Source: Combretum micranthum
Taxonomy: Eukaryota; Streptophyta; Magnoliopsida; Myrtales; Combretaceae
NCBI GenBank assembly: GCA_024138025.1
Contig: JAMXBD010002793.1
Location: 62,001 to 126,000 of the forward strand
DNA: 64,000 nucleotides
Direction: 5' to 3'
Positions 1-12,600 of this stretch are shown here, piece after piece (within the stretch, counting starts at the first letter, position 1; each line of letters opens with the position of its first letter). The notes under the pieces were generated by a model. That model saw only the letters and a program-made list of their open reading frames with translations, did no database searches and had not been told where the DNA came from. The position numbers and the translations under genes are program-made.

Positions 1-435
1 AATTTTTAACTTTTAAGGATCTTCTATCAAAAATTCAAAAGACACATATTTATATATATATATATATATGTTTTTTTTTTTTTGTTAAATATATATAAAA
101 GGATATAGGACTCATAATATTTAAAAATATATGAAAGAATTTATATAAAACATCTTAAAGATAAGGGTTGAATTATTGGCCTATTTGGACCCACTATATA
201 TATAAATATATATATATATATTTTTGGTGGCGTGATGAACCCAAAATTATAATGACATACAGCTAACAAAGATTTAGTTGTCTAGAGTTTTTCCTTTTTT
301 CATTAATCTCCGAGAGTGTAACTTGCTTATTAATCAGCAAGTTCCGATGTGTCCTTGTCCACCACCAAGACACCATCACATGGCAGAGGCATTTTGATTA
401 AAATAAGACTTGGCCAAGACTTTGCAACAACTACA
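1..435. other. AT-rich upstream region, no gene seen
   Basis: Mostly A/T with short (TA)n tracts near 50-70 and 196-222 and a T run near 70-82. No coding similarity seen in any frame. It probably includes distal promoter sequence of the NLR gene that follows. Confidence 0.6.
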
Positions 436-540
436 TCTTTATAAACCAACAAGAAGTTCTTCTTGATTACAGCCAAGCAAACTTTCACTATTGAAACACA
501 CCCTTACACTATCGTTCCTTTCTAAAATTATCTCTCTAAA
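436..540 (+). promoter_or_regulatory. Core promoter and 5' leader of NLR1
   Basis: A TATA-like TTTATAAAC lies at 438-446, about 95 bases before the ATG at 541. The stretch between is A/C/T-rich and ATG-free, like a plant 5' leader, so transcription would start near 465-480. This is inferred from spacing and composition only. Confidence 0.5.
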
Positions 541-1660
541 TGGAATTTCTTGTAAACACTGCTGCTTCTATGGCTGCTAAACTGTTTGAAGTAGTGTCTC
601 GTCTTTTGTGTCGTCCATGTTATGAAGAGATTAAAAACTCAATGCAGGCTCTGACTGAGCCTAAATCCTTCTGAATTATTTACAACAGCTAAGCATTATG
701 GAAAACCAAATTAGGGGAATGAGCAGCTCGGATGAGATCGACATTGGGTTCAGAAGCAGCCAAAATTAAGCAGAAAGGTAACTCTCTAATTCCTAATGCT
801 GATCAACAGTCTTGTGCTTTCGGGTAATGCGTTCTTGCGGTGCAAGTTGCGGAAAAAGATGAAGAAAATGATAGACCAAGGGACGAATTCATAATACGAG
901 CCAATTTGCAGACAAGAACGGTTGAGCAAATCCATGGAGTCCCAGCATCGAGGATGGCACAACTGCGGGAAGAAACTTGAGGCGAGTGATGAACATGTTG
1001 ACAAATGATGATGTATGGATGATTGGCATTTGGGGACCTGGAGGAGTGGGTAAGACCCTTACAAAAGCCTTAAACAACAAGTTGGAAGGCACTTCTTTCT
1101 ATAGTAGGGTCATATTATCCAGTTGACTAAGGATGTCGATGAAAAGGAATACAGAAAGACATAGCTAAAAGGCTGGGTACAGATATAGAAGAAGGGGTAG
1201 ACAATAGAGATATTGCAGGACAAATTCACAATAGACTTCAAAGGAGAAGTTTCTCCTTATTTTGGACAATGTTTGGGACTGTATTGATTTGACAAGCATA
1301 GGCATTCCTAAAAAACAAGCAGGTTCTAAGATTGTCCTAACTACACGGCTTTTAGACGTGTGCAGGAAAATGGGAGCAGTACCTCTTGAAATTGAATACC
1401 TTACAGATGAAGAAGCTTGGCAATTATTCGCTGAAAAAGTTGGAGATGTTGTAGATAAAACAGAAATTAGATCTCTAGCTAAAATCGTTTGCCAAGAGTG
1501 TGGTCGTTTGCCTCTAGCTCTTGTTGCAGTGGGTTCAGCCATGAGTGGAGAGAAGGATACTCGTTTATGGGAGAGTGCCATATATAAACTACAACGTTCG
1601 ATTCCCATCGATGGTGCTGATTCTCAAGTATATCGTGCATTGCGGTTGAGCTATGAGTGG

Positions 1661-1978
1661 TGTTGGAAGAATCTGATTTTTGTGCTGTAATTTTTTAGAA
1701 ATAAGGCATGAAAGAAAATAAATATATTTACTGCTCTAAAATCTGATATTTCATTAATCTGAAATGATGTTTAAATACAGAAAAAATCCAACAACTAGAT
1801 CCTAAAAATATGCAGCTACATGCCACATGATCCCATGATCAACAAACTCCTAAAAAACAGCAACTAAATCAGTAAACAGATAACTATACTAAATCAGCTA
1901 GAAAATAGGGAAAAACATGAAAATATCCAGCAAAGTTGTTTGACTAATTCTTGCAGTAGCTGAGGCAATTCTTCAACA
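1661..1978 (-). repeat. 3' LTR of the copia element
   Basis: 318 bp, TG...CA ends. It matches the copy at 5882-6199 except at one position. It is the 3' LTR because the element reads on the minus strand. Confidence 0.96.
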
Positions 1979-1992
1979 CTCCTCCTTGCTTC
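1979..1992 (-). other. Polypurine tract of the copia element
   Basis: Read on the minus strand, the bases next to the 3' LTR are purine-rich (GAAGCAAGGAGGAG), as expected for the plus-strand priming site. Confidence 0.8.
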
Positions 1993-2199
1993 AGTTGCTG
2001 CAAATTCCAAGCTTCTCTCTAAGAAATTCAAACTTGCTCCTTGGCAAAGCTTTGGTAAACATATCTGCTAGTTGAAAATCAGTCTTGCAATACTTCAATC
2101 CAACAGATCCTTCCTTCTGCACATCTCTAAGAAAGAATAATTTAATATTGAAATGCTTGGTCTTCCATGAAAAACTGGATTATTTGAGATAGCAATAGC

Positions 2200-3500
2200 T
2201 GTGATTATCCACAAACACATCTGTGCACTCTTCTTGCTTTAAATTCAGATCAAGCAACACTTTTCTAAGCCATAGGCTTGATTTGCAGCAGCTGTTGCTG
2301 AAATGAACTCGGCTTCAGCTGTAGATTGTGCAACAATCTCCTGCTTCTTAGAACACCAAGAAATACACCTGAACTAAGATTAAAACAATAACCAGAAGTG
2401 CTCTTCATATCATCAGAAGAACCAGCCCAATCACTGTCAGAATACCCCTGCAAACACACTTCTGATTGCACAGAACTTAATTCCAAAATTCAGTGTTCCT
2501 TTACATATCATCACCCTTTTAGCTGCTGTAAAATGAGTTTTAGTTGCACAATTAGTGAATCTAGATAGAAGACTCACAGCATGTAAAATGTCAGGTTTGT
2601 TGCTGTAAGATACATGAGACAGCCAACCATGTCTATAAAGAGTTTCATCCACTTTTTCAGCTTCATCATTTTTGCTCAGCTTCTCTTTTGACACATTGGC
2701 GTAGCTATCTCTTTGCAATTTTCCATTCTGAACTTTTTCAGAATCTCCTTGCATACTTCTTTTGACAGATGAATACTTCATTTTGCTTTTGCTTGATTTC
2801 CATTCCCAAAATAAACCATTTGTCCCAAGTCTGTCATCTCAAAGGTATGCTGCATATCTTTGAACTTCTTAACAGTTCATCATTACTTCCCATAACCAGC
2901 AGATCTACATACAATTGAAACAACAACAAAATTGATTTCATCACCTTTAATGTAGAGAGTAGCTTCACTAAGACTTTTTCTAAAACCCAGCTGCAACAAG
3001 TGCTCATCAATCCTACTATACCAGGCTCTAGGTGCTTGCTTTAATCCATACAAAGCTTTTTTAAGCAAATACACTTCATCTTCATGCCCTTTGATTGCAA
3101 ATCCTTCAGGTTGCTCAACATAATCTCTTCCTCAAGAAAGCATTTAAGAATGCAGATTTAACATCTAGTTGAACACTTTCCAACCCTTTTGTGCAGCTAT
3201 AGCTAACAATAATCTGATGGTTTCTAATCTAGCTACGGAGCAAATGTATCAGAAAAATCAACACCAAAGATTTGAGCATACCCTTTTACAACAAGTCTAG
3301 CTTTGTGCTTGTTGATAGAGCCATGCATTTAGCTTGGTTCTGAAAACCACTTCACTCTATGACTTTTCTGTCTTCAGGTCTTTTTACAAGCTTCCAGGTC
3401 TGATTCTTCTCAATCATGGTAAGTTCTCTTTTATTGCAGCTTTCCATTTTGGATCCTTTTCAGCTTCCCAAAAATCTGCTGGCTCAAGGACAGCTACATT
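2200..3500 (-). pseudogene. Copia reverse transcriptase and RNase H region, frame broken
   Basis: Minus-strand fragments show the copia reverse transcriptase signature [13 protein letters not shown] (in 2883-3074). Upstream of RNase H is a SLLSRFTN-like stretch (2437-2781). RNase H is recognised by GYSDSDWAGS and STSGYCF (2265-2486). At about 2340-2375 the frame slips where one T seems to be missing from a T run; the downstream AEAEF-type motif is readable in the next frame. The fragments line up as one polyprotein with several small frameshifts. In an intact element these enzymes copy the RNA in cytoplasmic particles. Confidence 0.88.
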
Positions 3501-4900
3501 ACATTTCTGATAAATATCAGAGAGTAATCATGCCTCTTACTGGGACATCATCCACCAGTTCATCTTCTTTCAGCTGGAGCTTTGTACTTTGATCTGGAAA
3601 TGATATTGGTTTTGCTTCTTTCCAGTTCCATTGTTCATCCTCCATGAAATGCACATCTCTACTGATCAGAATTTTCCTTGTAAGAGGCTGGAAAACTCTG
3701 TAAGCTTTGGAAACAGTGCTATAACCACAAAATTCCAACTTCTGCCTTTTATCCAATTATATCTTTTAGTTTGTGGCACATAAGCAAAGCACAAGCATCC
3801 AAACACACTTTAAGATTTTTCAAAGAGGGTTTATAACCATACCAAGCTTCAAATGGTGTCTTTCCTTCCACTGCTTTTGTTGGAAGTCTATTGAGTAGAA
3901 AGACTGCTGTATGTGCGGCTTCTGCCAATACTCTTTTGGCAAGCTCTTTTCATACAACAAACATCTCACCATCTCCATTACGGTACGATTCTTCCTCTCA
4001 CTCACTCCATTTTGCTGTGGAGTATATGGAGCAGTGAGTTGGTGTTCAATCCCAGCTTCTTCACAAAATAGATTGAACTGATCAGATGTGTACTCCTTGC
4101 CATTGTCAGACCTTAAAGCTTGAATCTTACAGCCACTTTGAGTTTCAATCCACTGCTTGAATTTCCAGAATATACCAGCAACCTCTGACTTGAATCTAAG
4201 GAAGTAAATCCAGCAATTCTAGTATAATCATCAATGAAAACTATGTAATACTTATCCCTTTGATGATGGAGTTTTGTGAGGTCCAGCCAAGTCTGTGTGG
4301 ATTAATTGTAACTTTTCAGTAGCTCCAGTGCTTGCTTGAAAGGAAGCCTCGCTTGCTTGCCATTTGACAAGTTTTTCAATTTGGTATATCCGCTTCAAGT
4401 AAGGTGAGGTAGCCCATGGACAGCTCTTTTCTTTGTAGGTTTAATCAGAGCAGAGCATGAAATGACCATCCTCTTGTGCCAAATTTTAGCATTGATTTTG
4501 GTTACAGAGTAGGTTTTGCTCCTCCTCCAAAGGATCTAGTGTAAAGCTTTTCCATTCATCATTACTTTGAACCATCTTTTCCTTCTGCATCCTTGATTTG
4601 ACATTGATGCTTCAAAGGTAACTTTGAAACCTTTCTCAAGCAACTGGCCAACACTCAACAAATTTTGACTATATCAGGCACAAATAATACATTTGATTAG
4701 TTTTGTACCTGAAGAGCTTTTAATTGCCACAGTGCCTTTGCCTTTAACAGCAATATAATCTCCATTGCCTATTTTCACTTTAGAAACTGTTGAAGTATCC
4801 AGCTCTTGAACGAGATTTTGATCGAATGTCATAGGTTTGTGCAACCACTGTCAATAAGCCACTTGTCACTTAAGCTACTGGTTGCAAAACGTTGCTGCAA
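3501..4900 (-). pseudogene. Copia integrase and protease region, frame broken
   Basis: Minus strand 3820-4005 reads SERKNRTVMEMVRCLL and PKEYW, the typical copia integrase core. 3517-3756 reads KLEFCGYSTVSKAYRVF and SRDVHF, typical of the integrase C-terminal side. Weaker, frame-shifted matches to the rest of integrase and to the protease region run to about 4900. No single frame spans the region. Confidence 0.82.
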
Positions 4901-4989
4901 AGAGTTGCTCCTCCTCTTCCTGATCAGCTACTGTGCAACATTCTTTTGCCAGTACTGTTCTTGCAAATCTTTGATGATGTCCCATCTTT

Positions 4990-5850
4990 TGACATCTCTC
5001 ACACTGCTGATTGGTCTTCTCCAGCACTTAAATGGTGGATGACCTTTCTTTCCACAATGCTTGCAAGGAGGAAAATTAAATTTAGTTCCTCCATTGATGC
5101 TAGGAGAATCAGAACTAAGTTTTCCTTCTTGTTCTTGTATTCTTCTTTCCTTTTTCTCTTGACTTGAAGAACTTTTGCGTTAATGCGCCTCAACAGACCC
5201 TTCAGACCTCATAAGTCTTCTCTGTTCTTGTGCTGCAAGGAATTCAATAATTCTGCCAACTAATTTTGACAGATCCTTAGTTTTTCCAGTGAAGAAATGG
5301 TTTGCTTCAAACCTTTCAGGGAGTTACAGAATTTTATACAATCTACAATCATCAAATTCAGAGCCAAGTAATCTTACTCTATTGGCAATGTTGAGTAATC
5401 TGTCGGAATAGTCTTTTATTGTCTCTGAATCCTTCATCTTCTGAAGTTCAAATTCTCTTATTAAGTTGAGAACTTGCATTCCTTTAATCCTTTCATCTCC
5501 TTCATATTCTTTCTTCAAGAAATTCCAAACCTCAAAAGCTGATTTTATTGTCATAATCCTGAGAAAGATTTCCGCGAGACTGCAGCAAATAATGTAGCTC
5601 TAGCCTTTGACTTTCTTGTTTTCTTCTCCTTGTGATTCTTAATCTGCGCCATGGTTGGATTTACAGGCAAGGGGGAACTTCGTAGTCCTCCTCAACAGCT
5701 TCCCAGAGATCATTTGCCTCCATGTGCGCCTCCATCCTTGCTGCCCAAACATGGTAGCCTTCACCATTGAAGACAGGTGGAGCAAGCGCAGTGAAAGGAA
5801 TTTCTGAATCCATAGAAGAAGGAAAAAAAATAAAGGGTGTTTACTCACAG
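4990..5850 (-). pseudogene. Copia gag region with zinc knuckle, frame broken
   Basis: Minus strand 5324-5554 matches copia gag of the UBN2/retrotran_gag type (AFEVWNFLKKEYEGDERIKG, then LNLIREFELQKMKDSETIKDY). Near 5035-5065 a CCHC knuckle is readable (CKHCGKKGH). The N-terminal part near 5660-5848 is out of frame with it. Gag would form the virus-like particle. Confidence 0.85.
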
Positions 5851-5866
5851 GTCCCTCAAGAAGAAA

Positions 5867-5878
5867 GCTCTGATACCA
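5867..5878 (-). other. Primer-binding site of the copia element
   Basis: On the minus strand TGGTATCAGAGC lies three bases inside the 5' LTR. This is the common plant retrotransposon site complementary to initiator-methionine tRNA. Confidence 0.92.
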
Positions 5879-5881
5879 CTT

Positions 5882-6199
5882 TGTTGGAAGAATCTGATTT
5901 TTGTGCTGTAATTTTTTAGAAATAAGGCATGAAAGAAAATAAATATATTTACTACTCTAAAATCTGATATTTCATTAATCTGAAATGATGTTTAAATACA
6001 GAAAAAATCCAACAACTAGATCCTAAAAATATGCAGCTACATGCCACATGATCCCATGATCAACAAACTCCTAAAAAACAGCAACTAAATCAGTAAACAG
6101 ATAACTATACTAAATCAGCTAGAAAATAGGGAAAAACATGAAAATATCCAGCAAAGTTGTTTGACTAATTCTTGCAGTAGCTGAGGCAATTCTTCAACA
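5882..6199 (-). repeat. 5' LTR of the copia element
   Basis: 318-bp partner of the LTR at 1661-1978. It would hold the element's promoter, directing transcription on the minus strand, antisense to NLR1. Confidence 0.96.
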
Positions 6200-7803
6200 A
6201 GTGGCTAGAGAACGATACTCTCAGTTCTTGCTTCTTGTATTGTTCTTTATATCCTGAAGGCCACTGGATTCCAGTAGATGAACTTGTTGAATGTTGGTTA
6301 GCAGAGGAGAAGTTGATTGATGAGCAACTATACTATGATCATGCATTTACCGAAGGCCTAGATTTGATCACAAAATTGGTTAACTCTTGCCTATTAGAAT
6401 TCGAGCATAGGCGGGACGGGTCAGTGAAGATGCATGATGTTGTTAGGGATTTCGCGAGATGGACTGCAGAGTCGAATGGTAAATATATTGTCTTCTCGGG
6501 ACATGGAATTTCGAGGAATCCAATGATCATATTACCAAAGGAAGCCAACAATTTGGAGGGGATTTCTTTTGTAGACAATAAGGAAATTGAGCTACCACAA
6601 CATAGCCAGGATTTTCCTAAAATAACTACCGTGCTGCTTCATGGAGACCATAATCATAAGATAAAAGTGTCCCATGAGTTTTTGAAAGGATTCCAATCGC
6701 TTAGAGTCCTGATTATGGGGTTCCTGCAGTCATTTCCGGGTTCTTCACTTTGCAATCCCGAACTCCGTGCTTTCATTCTAAGGTGGAGCAATCAAGTTGA
6801 GGGAATTCCATGCATGCCTAAACTTATGATACTTGACCTTTTTGGTTCCTGTCTTGATAAAATCCCAATAGGAGTAAGGCATCTTACCCACTTAAAGGTG
6901 TTGAATTTGTCACGCACTCGCCTAATAAAAAGAGTGGAAGCTGAGATCATAAGCAATTTAAAATTTTTGGAGGTTCTAGACATGAGAGAAAGCAGATATA
7001 AGTGGCCAAGCAAGAGAATATCCAACTCAGAAGTGGCAACACTGCAAGACCTCTCAGAATTAAAGAATTTGAGGTCGTTGTATATTGATTTAGCTGACCT
7101 GGGATGTAGTTATGAAGACTGCAACTGGATGAAAAGGTTGATCAATTTTGATTACGCTTATTATTATACTCGTCGTCCAACAATTCTCACACACAAATTA
7201 AGAGAAATTAGCATTGTTGGACATAAGCAAAAGAAGGTTGACGTCGGGTCTCTCATCTTGCATGCAGAATCTTTGCGTCTATATAATGTTGAAAATGCAA
7301 ACAAGATATTTGTTGATTTTAACTTGATCGATCAGTCCAACTCCAAAATAAAGGAATTACATATAAGCGAATGTTCGTTTTCCAAAGAATCGACTGGTCA
7401 TAGTCCCAACCATTTTGCCTTCTCAAACTTGGAGAAGCTAACACTTGCCTATGCAAGAAAATTCAATTTTCCTCGAGTGGCTAATGCCCTTGGAGCAACA
7501 TTTCCTAAATTAAGTGTGCTTATAATTGATGGTTTGGGAAGTAATGGCAAATTGAATAAGCTTCACGGAATGATAGAGGTGTTCCATTATGATCCAACAA
7601 AATACCAAGTTATTGCTCCTAACCTAAGGGAATTGATGATCTTTGATCTGCCAAACTTGCAAAGACTCTGGAATTACGAGTTGATCGAGCAGTGGAAATC
7701 TCTAGAGATCCTCGAAGTGAGCAATTGCCCTAACCTAAAGAAGTTGCCTCAAATGACTTCCATAAAAGAGATAGAGGAGAAGAAGAATGGTGGAACGACC
7801 TAG
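6200..7803 (+). pseudogene. NLR1 C-terminal exon: end of NB-ARC plus LRRs, 530-odd codons open
   Basis: This is the longest uninterrupted reading frame in the window. It begins in frame right after the transposon (WLENDTLSSCFLYCSLYPEG), carries WLAEEKL, the MHD-type motif VKMHDVVRDF (near 6424-6455), and then irregular LRRs (for example HLTHLKVLNLSRT near 6880-6920 and LKFLEVLDM near 6960). The end is NCPNLKKLPQM and a lysine/glutamate-rich tail. Compared with NLR2 it lacks about 30 residues before IEVFHYDPTKYQV, an in-frame loss in the last LRRs. No in-frame ATG lies at its 5' end, so as a free gene it would need a downstream start or splicing from upstream. Confidence 0.85.
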
Positions 7804-8280
7804 AGTGGGATAGTCCAAAGACCAAGTCCGACATGGAACAATTTTTTAAGGTAAAGTAAGGGGATACACCCAGAACACACAATACACTACAAGGAATATG
7901 TGTGAGATATTTAGCCTTCAATCATGTCTTTTTTAGTATTTCTGAATTTATTTTGAGTACCTATTCTTAATAACTTGTTATTTTTGGAGTCATGTTTTCA
8001 TGGAGATGCAAAATAATGTTTTGTTTGCTTGAATTGCTTGCTTGTTAAAGTTTTTCAATTAAGTGTAATTTGTTTTCAATAAAATAGTTTTCTGCCATAT
8101 TTCTTTTTATATTTTTTTTATTTTATTTTTATAATTTTGATGTAATATTGCAATTTCTAGTTGAGTATTGTGATGGCAGTCAAAGGAAATGGTCTAGGTC
8201 AACAGCAACCCATTTTTAGAGTTAATGATTTGGTGAAATATGCCATTAAGAATTTGGAGGATGTTTGATAAATAGATCAC
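7804..8280 (+). other. NLR1 3' flank, shared with NLR2
   Basis: The 450 bases after the stop are recognisably duplicated after NLR2 (about 20100-20540): the GGTAAAGTAAGGGGATACACCC block, the AATAAA signal (8078-8083 here), and a block with GTGATGGCAGTCAAAGGAAA. The duplicated unit therefore included the whole 3' UTR. A short downstream exon is possible but not shown. Confidence 0.65.
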
Positions 8281-8470
8281 CATCAGTATCACTCTTGGGA
8301 TTTCGTAAACACAAGAACACTCCTCTTGCGCCTTTTTTTTTTTTTTTTTTTCCTCTTTTAGACATTAAATTGATTACTAAAGGTGGCTTCTCAGGCAGAG
8401 GGATCCCATGGATTGTCAACGGACCGACAAACAGTCGGATTTACGCCTCGATTCATCGTCAGTCCTTTGG
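8281..8470 (+). promoter_or_regulatory. Probable promoter and non-coding first exon of the WD40 gene
   Basis: A T-rich tract (8331-8350) is followed by a mixed-composition segment ending at a strong donor, TTTGG|GTAAGAT at 8471. No long frame begins here that joins the WD40 coding exons. It is best read as a 5' UTR exon with an intron of about 1 kb to the first coding exon. This is inferred from the donor, composition and position. Confidence 0.4.
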
Positions 8471-9647
8471 GTAAGATTCCTTCACATTTTAAGATTCTAG
8501 ATTTGTCTCGTTGGCTTGCTTTTGATCGCGGTCAGTAGAAGTGCTGGTCGGTGTGAATGAGGTTGATGAGGGGTTCAAGTGTGGAATGATAAACCGTTAG
8601 GTTTCGAGCTTACAACTTGCAAATGATTTTCCTCAAAACCTCTTGAAGGTTTCCATCTCTTTGTCGGATGGAGTTTGTATTTGACATCTTAATTTTTTAA
8701 ATAATTTAATTTTAGGTATTATTATTATTATTATTTGAAATTTTGGGCTTGGTGTAGGGTTTTAGCTTTTTTTAAAAAAATAATGTTGTTATTATTGGGT
8801 GATTGGATTGATTAAGTTTGTTTTAGTTTTTTTTTTTTTTTTTTTGCGTTATTTAGTGCTTTGTTTTTTGAAATTAAGTTTAGGAATTATTTAACTTTTT
8901 CATATTTATTATTGCTTTTTTTCGGTTAATCTTTATGAGAATCTGAAAACCCTATCTTTGGAGTTGATGTGGTTTGTATTAATGGACTAGTTTAGGATTT
9001 TTTTTATGTCGTTGGTTAAATAATATAATTTGGAGAATTTTGTCAATTAGAATTCTTGCAAGGTTGATTTTCTTGCATATGTAGTTTTTAGATTATGGTT
9101 TAGTTTACACTATGAAATGTAATGTGTAGTCTATATATTTATTTTTTAACGAGTGCATTTTTTTTTATATTAGACATATATGCTAGAATGATCTAGTTTA
9201 TGAATGGAAATTGCGGCTGTACTATTTGTGCATGTACAATATCATGATTCCTTGTTGTGCGTCATTCATGTACGTGGCCAGGGAATACTGAAATCGTGAC
9301 CATGCTTATTAACTTATTAGGTAGCAAACCTCCAATGAATTTTGACCTTCATGAAAAATCAAGAGCTTTTCGAAGTAAAATTAGACTCATGCAAGTAGGC
9401 CATAGATAAGTCTTAGTGGTCTCTAGATATGATTTTTTATTCGTTAGATATTGAAGTCCTTCGTTTGTGGCCTATGGCCATACGATGTACTTGTTCTTCA
9501 AGGTGTTTGTTTCCATCCTCCAAACCTAATGGATGAATTCCATTGTTTCGGCAAGTTTGTATTTGCCTTAACTTGATCATGCTCCCATGGGTGAGTATTA
9601 GAGCTTTGTGAGTGCCTGTAGGTAAGCAATGGGATATCTTTACATAT
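8471..9647 (+). other. 5' intron or leader of the WD40 gene
   Basis: T-rich, intron-like sequence with many T runs and no coding signal on the + strand. Candidate acceptors close to the start codon include TATTAG (near 9595) and TGTAG (near 9620). Confidence 0.4.
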
Positions 9648-12600
9648 ATGAGGGCAGCATATGGAGATGAAGAAATCGATGGTGATATAGACGAGCAAGA
9701 CCATACGGTATGTATTTCACATATTATACGGCTCCACACAGCTAACATCATTAGCTATTGTAATTTGTCAAAACTCTTTTGGATCTTAGTTTTAGGTGAC
9801 ATTTTGTTATTTTGATTTCCTATTCCTTTAGAGCAATGAATCACCGGATATCACTGCTGAGCAAGCACGGAGAGGAAAAGACATCCAGGGAATCCCGTGG
9901 GAAAGGCTTAGCATCAGTAGGGATGAGTACCGAAAAATTAGACTAGAACAATATGAGAACAATGAAGACGTGCCACGATCTGGAGAGAAGTCGGGAAAGG
10001 TGAAAAAAATTGGGTTATTTGCATCCCAATTATCATTTTTTTTACTCCTATTATGAATTTTTGGACTGATTGGAGAATCTATATCTCAATTATCCTTTTT
10101 ATGCTATTATCCAGGATGCCAAAATAACTCAAAAAGGATGTTCATTTTATGAGTTCATAAGAAATGCAAGATCAGTGAAACCTATCATTCCCCACTATCA
10201 GGTCAGATAATGGTACTTAAATGATAGTCATCATTGAATCTGTAAAATTTTTGGACAAGTGATACAATCATTGCTTTTTATGTATATAACTTGCTACCCA
10301 AACAAAAATTGTTTTGCTGGACATGGTTGGTTCATGAAATTTTATCATTTTCCTTTGATGCATGTATGTGAATTCTAGTTGCTGAAAATAACGGTACAAG
10401 CCCGTTAAACTTATTTCTATAAGTAGCCATCATTGGTAGGTTAAATACGTTTCATGGGAATTATGAAATTACCAGTTAAAGCAATTTCATATTTAAGAGA
10501 CTTCTCTCTAACCCGACTAGTTACCATGGGTATGTCAGAACCATTGGGCAGCACTTATACATGAAGGGAATAGAGAGGCTGTTGAGTTCTAACATGGGTT
10601 GTCTAATGGATTCTCCTTTTGTGTTAGTGTAGGAGAGAAATTGTGTTTGGGCCACATCTAAGCATGACGTGTACCTAATGTCACAATTTTCGGTTATTCA
10701 ATGGTCATCATTAACGGGCAACAAGTCCGAAGTCCTTGATCTATCCGGGAATGAAGCTCCAATAGAGGTAAACATATATGTTTGTGAAACAAGTAGTCAA
10801 CCTGGATATTGTTTCGATGCTTTTTTGCTAAATAATAAAATAAAGTTGGAGTGTTTTCTTTTTTGCTGTTTCAAAACACACAGGAACATCCTGAGAGCTC
10901 GTTGGAAGGATTAACAGAGACTCAAGTTAGTACGCTTGCTGTAAAGGACAGGTTGTTAGTTGTTGGTGGATATCAAGGGGAACTCATATGCAAGGTGACG
11001 AGCATGACATTTTGTTTTGATCCTCCATTAATATGTGATTAAATTGGTGTTTACTATGTGACTTGAACATCTTTTTAGTGTTGCTGTTACTCGCATAAAC
11101 CATTGACTTCTTTTTGTATGCAAAATGTTTGAAACAGAAATGTAGATGCTCCTTGTTATCAGATTGCTGCTTGTCTCATGCTGGTTGTGGTTCTCCAGCA
11201 TAGTCAACTGTTTTCCTGCTAGTTAGTTGTTAATATGTCTTTTGATTGTCTATTGTTATAGTTATAATGATAAACACCAGTATGTTTATTATCAGGAGCT
11301 AGGTGACTTATCTTATTATTATTATTATTATTATGTCTGCAGTTTTTGGATCGTCCTGGAATTAGCCACTGTTGCCGGACAACTTATGATGATAATGCAC
11401 TTACAAATGCTGTAGAAATATGTGCAAATTCCTGGTAAGACTTCCTTCCAGCATTGTTTTTAAAGTAATTTACTTTCAGATTTGGCACTAATTTGCCTTG
11501 ATTAATTAATCCTCAGCGGACCGATCCACATTATAGTCTCAAACAATGATTGTGGAGTCAGAAAATTTGACATGGAGACATTTCAGCTTGTAAAGCATTT
11601 TCCTTTTGACTGGGCAGTAAATGTAAGGCTTTGATTCACCAGTAGCTTTTAGGATAGTTCCTTTGAAATATTGTGGTAACAGAGTATATATATATATATA
11701 TTCATAAGATACTGTGTGCAATGTTTATTTAGTCGATTTAGTGTTTATGTGACATCTAATAGGATTATAAGATGATTATACACATGAACATTACGTAAAA
11801 GTCACAACTCCATCAGGAGATAAATTCTTTTGCATCATGTCATGCCTTTTGATAAAAATTCGGACGGGTGTGATTTCTTCATGTAACCATTAATTTTTTT
11901 ACTACTCAAAGGATTCTCTCTTTTTAGACTAAGTCATGCCTTTTGAGTTTTGAATAAATATAATCATTGATTGCTCTATATTATTGTTTGATTTTCATCT
12001 AACTCTATATCTATATCTGTATATAGTCTGTGTTTGATCTATTTATAAGTAAAAATATATGTATTCCATATATATCTATTTGAAAAATAACCCCAAAAAA
12101 ATTGTTAAAACGATTAGAAACCAATTGAAAAAACTGGTTCTCTATTTATATAAAGATTTGTAATGTGCTCCTGGAATTTATTTGTTTGCCTTACCTTTTG
12201 TGGCAGCATACATCATTGAGTCCGGATGGTAGACTTCTTATCATTGTTGGTGATAATCCTGATGGCTTATTGGTTGATGCAGAATCTGGCAAGGTAATCT
12301 TACTTTTTTAATTGTGTTTGTGACGTCCAATAATGAAAGTTGCATGCTGATTACCTTAATTTTTCTCGGTAGACTATAATGTCTTTGACAGGGCATCTAG
12401 ATTATTCAATGGCATCAGCATGGCATCCAGATGGAGTCACCTTTGCTACTGGAAACCAGGATAAAACTACTCGAATATGGGATGTGCGCAATTTGTCCAA
12501 GTCTGTTGCCGTTTTTAAGGGAAACCTTGGTGCTATTCAATCAATCCGCTACACATCGGATGGTCAGTACTTGGCAATGGCAGAACGTGCTGACTTTGTC

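Larger units (their letters stand above)
1661..6199 (-). mobile_element. Ty1/copia LTR retrotransposon inserted in NLR1
   Basis: A 4539-bp element with 318-bp direct LTRs (1661-1978 and 5882-6199) starting TG and ending CA, flanked by a perfect 5-bp target duplication AGTGG (1656-1660 and 6200-6204). By eye the LTRs differ at one base (G at 1733, A at 5954), so insertion is recent. The internal region reads on the minus strand in copia order: gag, zinc knuckle, protease region, integrase, reverse transcriptase, RNase H. The primer-binding site matches plant initiator-Met tRNA and lies just inside the right LTR. The polypurine tract is just inside the left LTR. The pol frame is broken into short segments. 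Lineage within copia was not assigned. Confidence 0.96.
541..7803 (+). pseudogene. NLR1: CC-NB-ARC-LRR disease-resistance gene, frameshifted and interrupted by a copia element
   Basis: Intracellular plant immune receptor family (CC-NBS-LRR, RPS2/RPS5-like branch). A start at 541 opens a short reading frame beginning MEFLVNTAASM, which stops at 672 before a full coiled-coil could form. NB-ARC motifs follow in shifting frames: P-loop GPGGVGKT at 1034-1057, kinase-2 LDNVWD near 1261, RNBS-B (KIVLTTR) near 1331, and GRLPLAL near 1502. A 4.5-kb retrotransposon then splits the domain after LSYEW. Coding resumes at 6200 with the RNBS-D-type segment, MHDVV near 6430 and LRRs to the stop at 7801-7803. 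Compared with NLR2, frameshifts near 950, 1115, 1145 and 1240 are mostly single-base losses in homopolymers, so some could be sequence error. The P-loop lacks one codon after GKT. Even if the small indels are errors, the insertion disrupts the gene unless it is spliced out. Confidence 0.88.

Noticed and set aside
541..7803. A functional NLR that splices out the copia element as an intron
   Set aside because: The LTR ends are TG...CA without suitable donor and acceptor at the junctions, and upstream frameshifts remain. Not impossible, but nothing in the sequence supports it.
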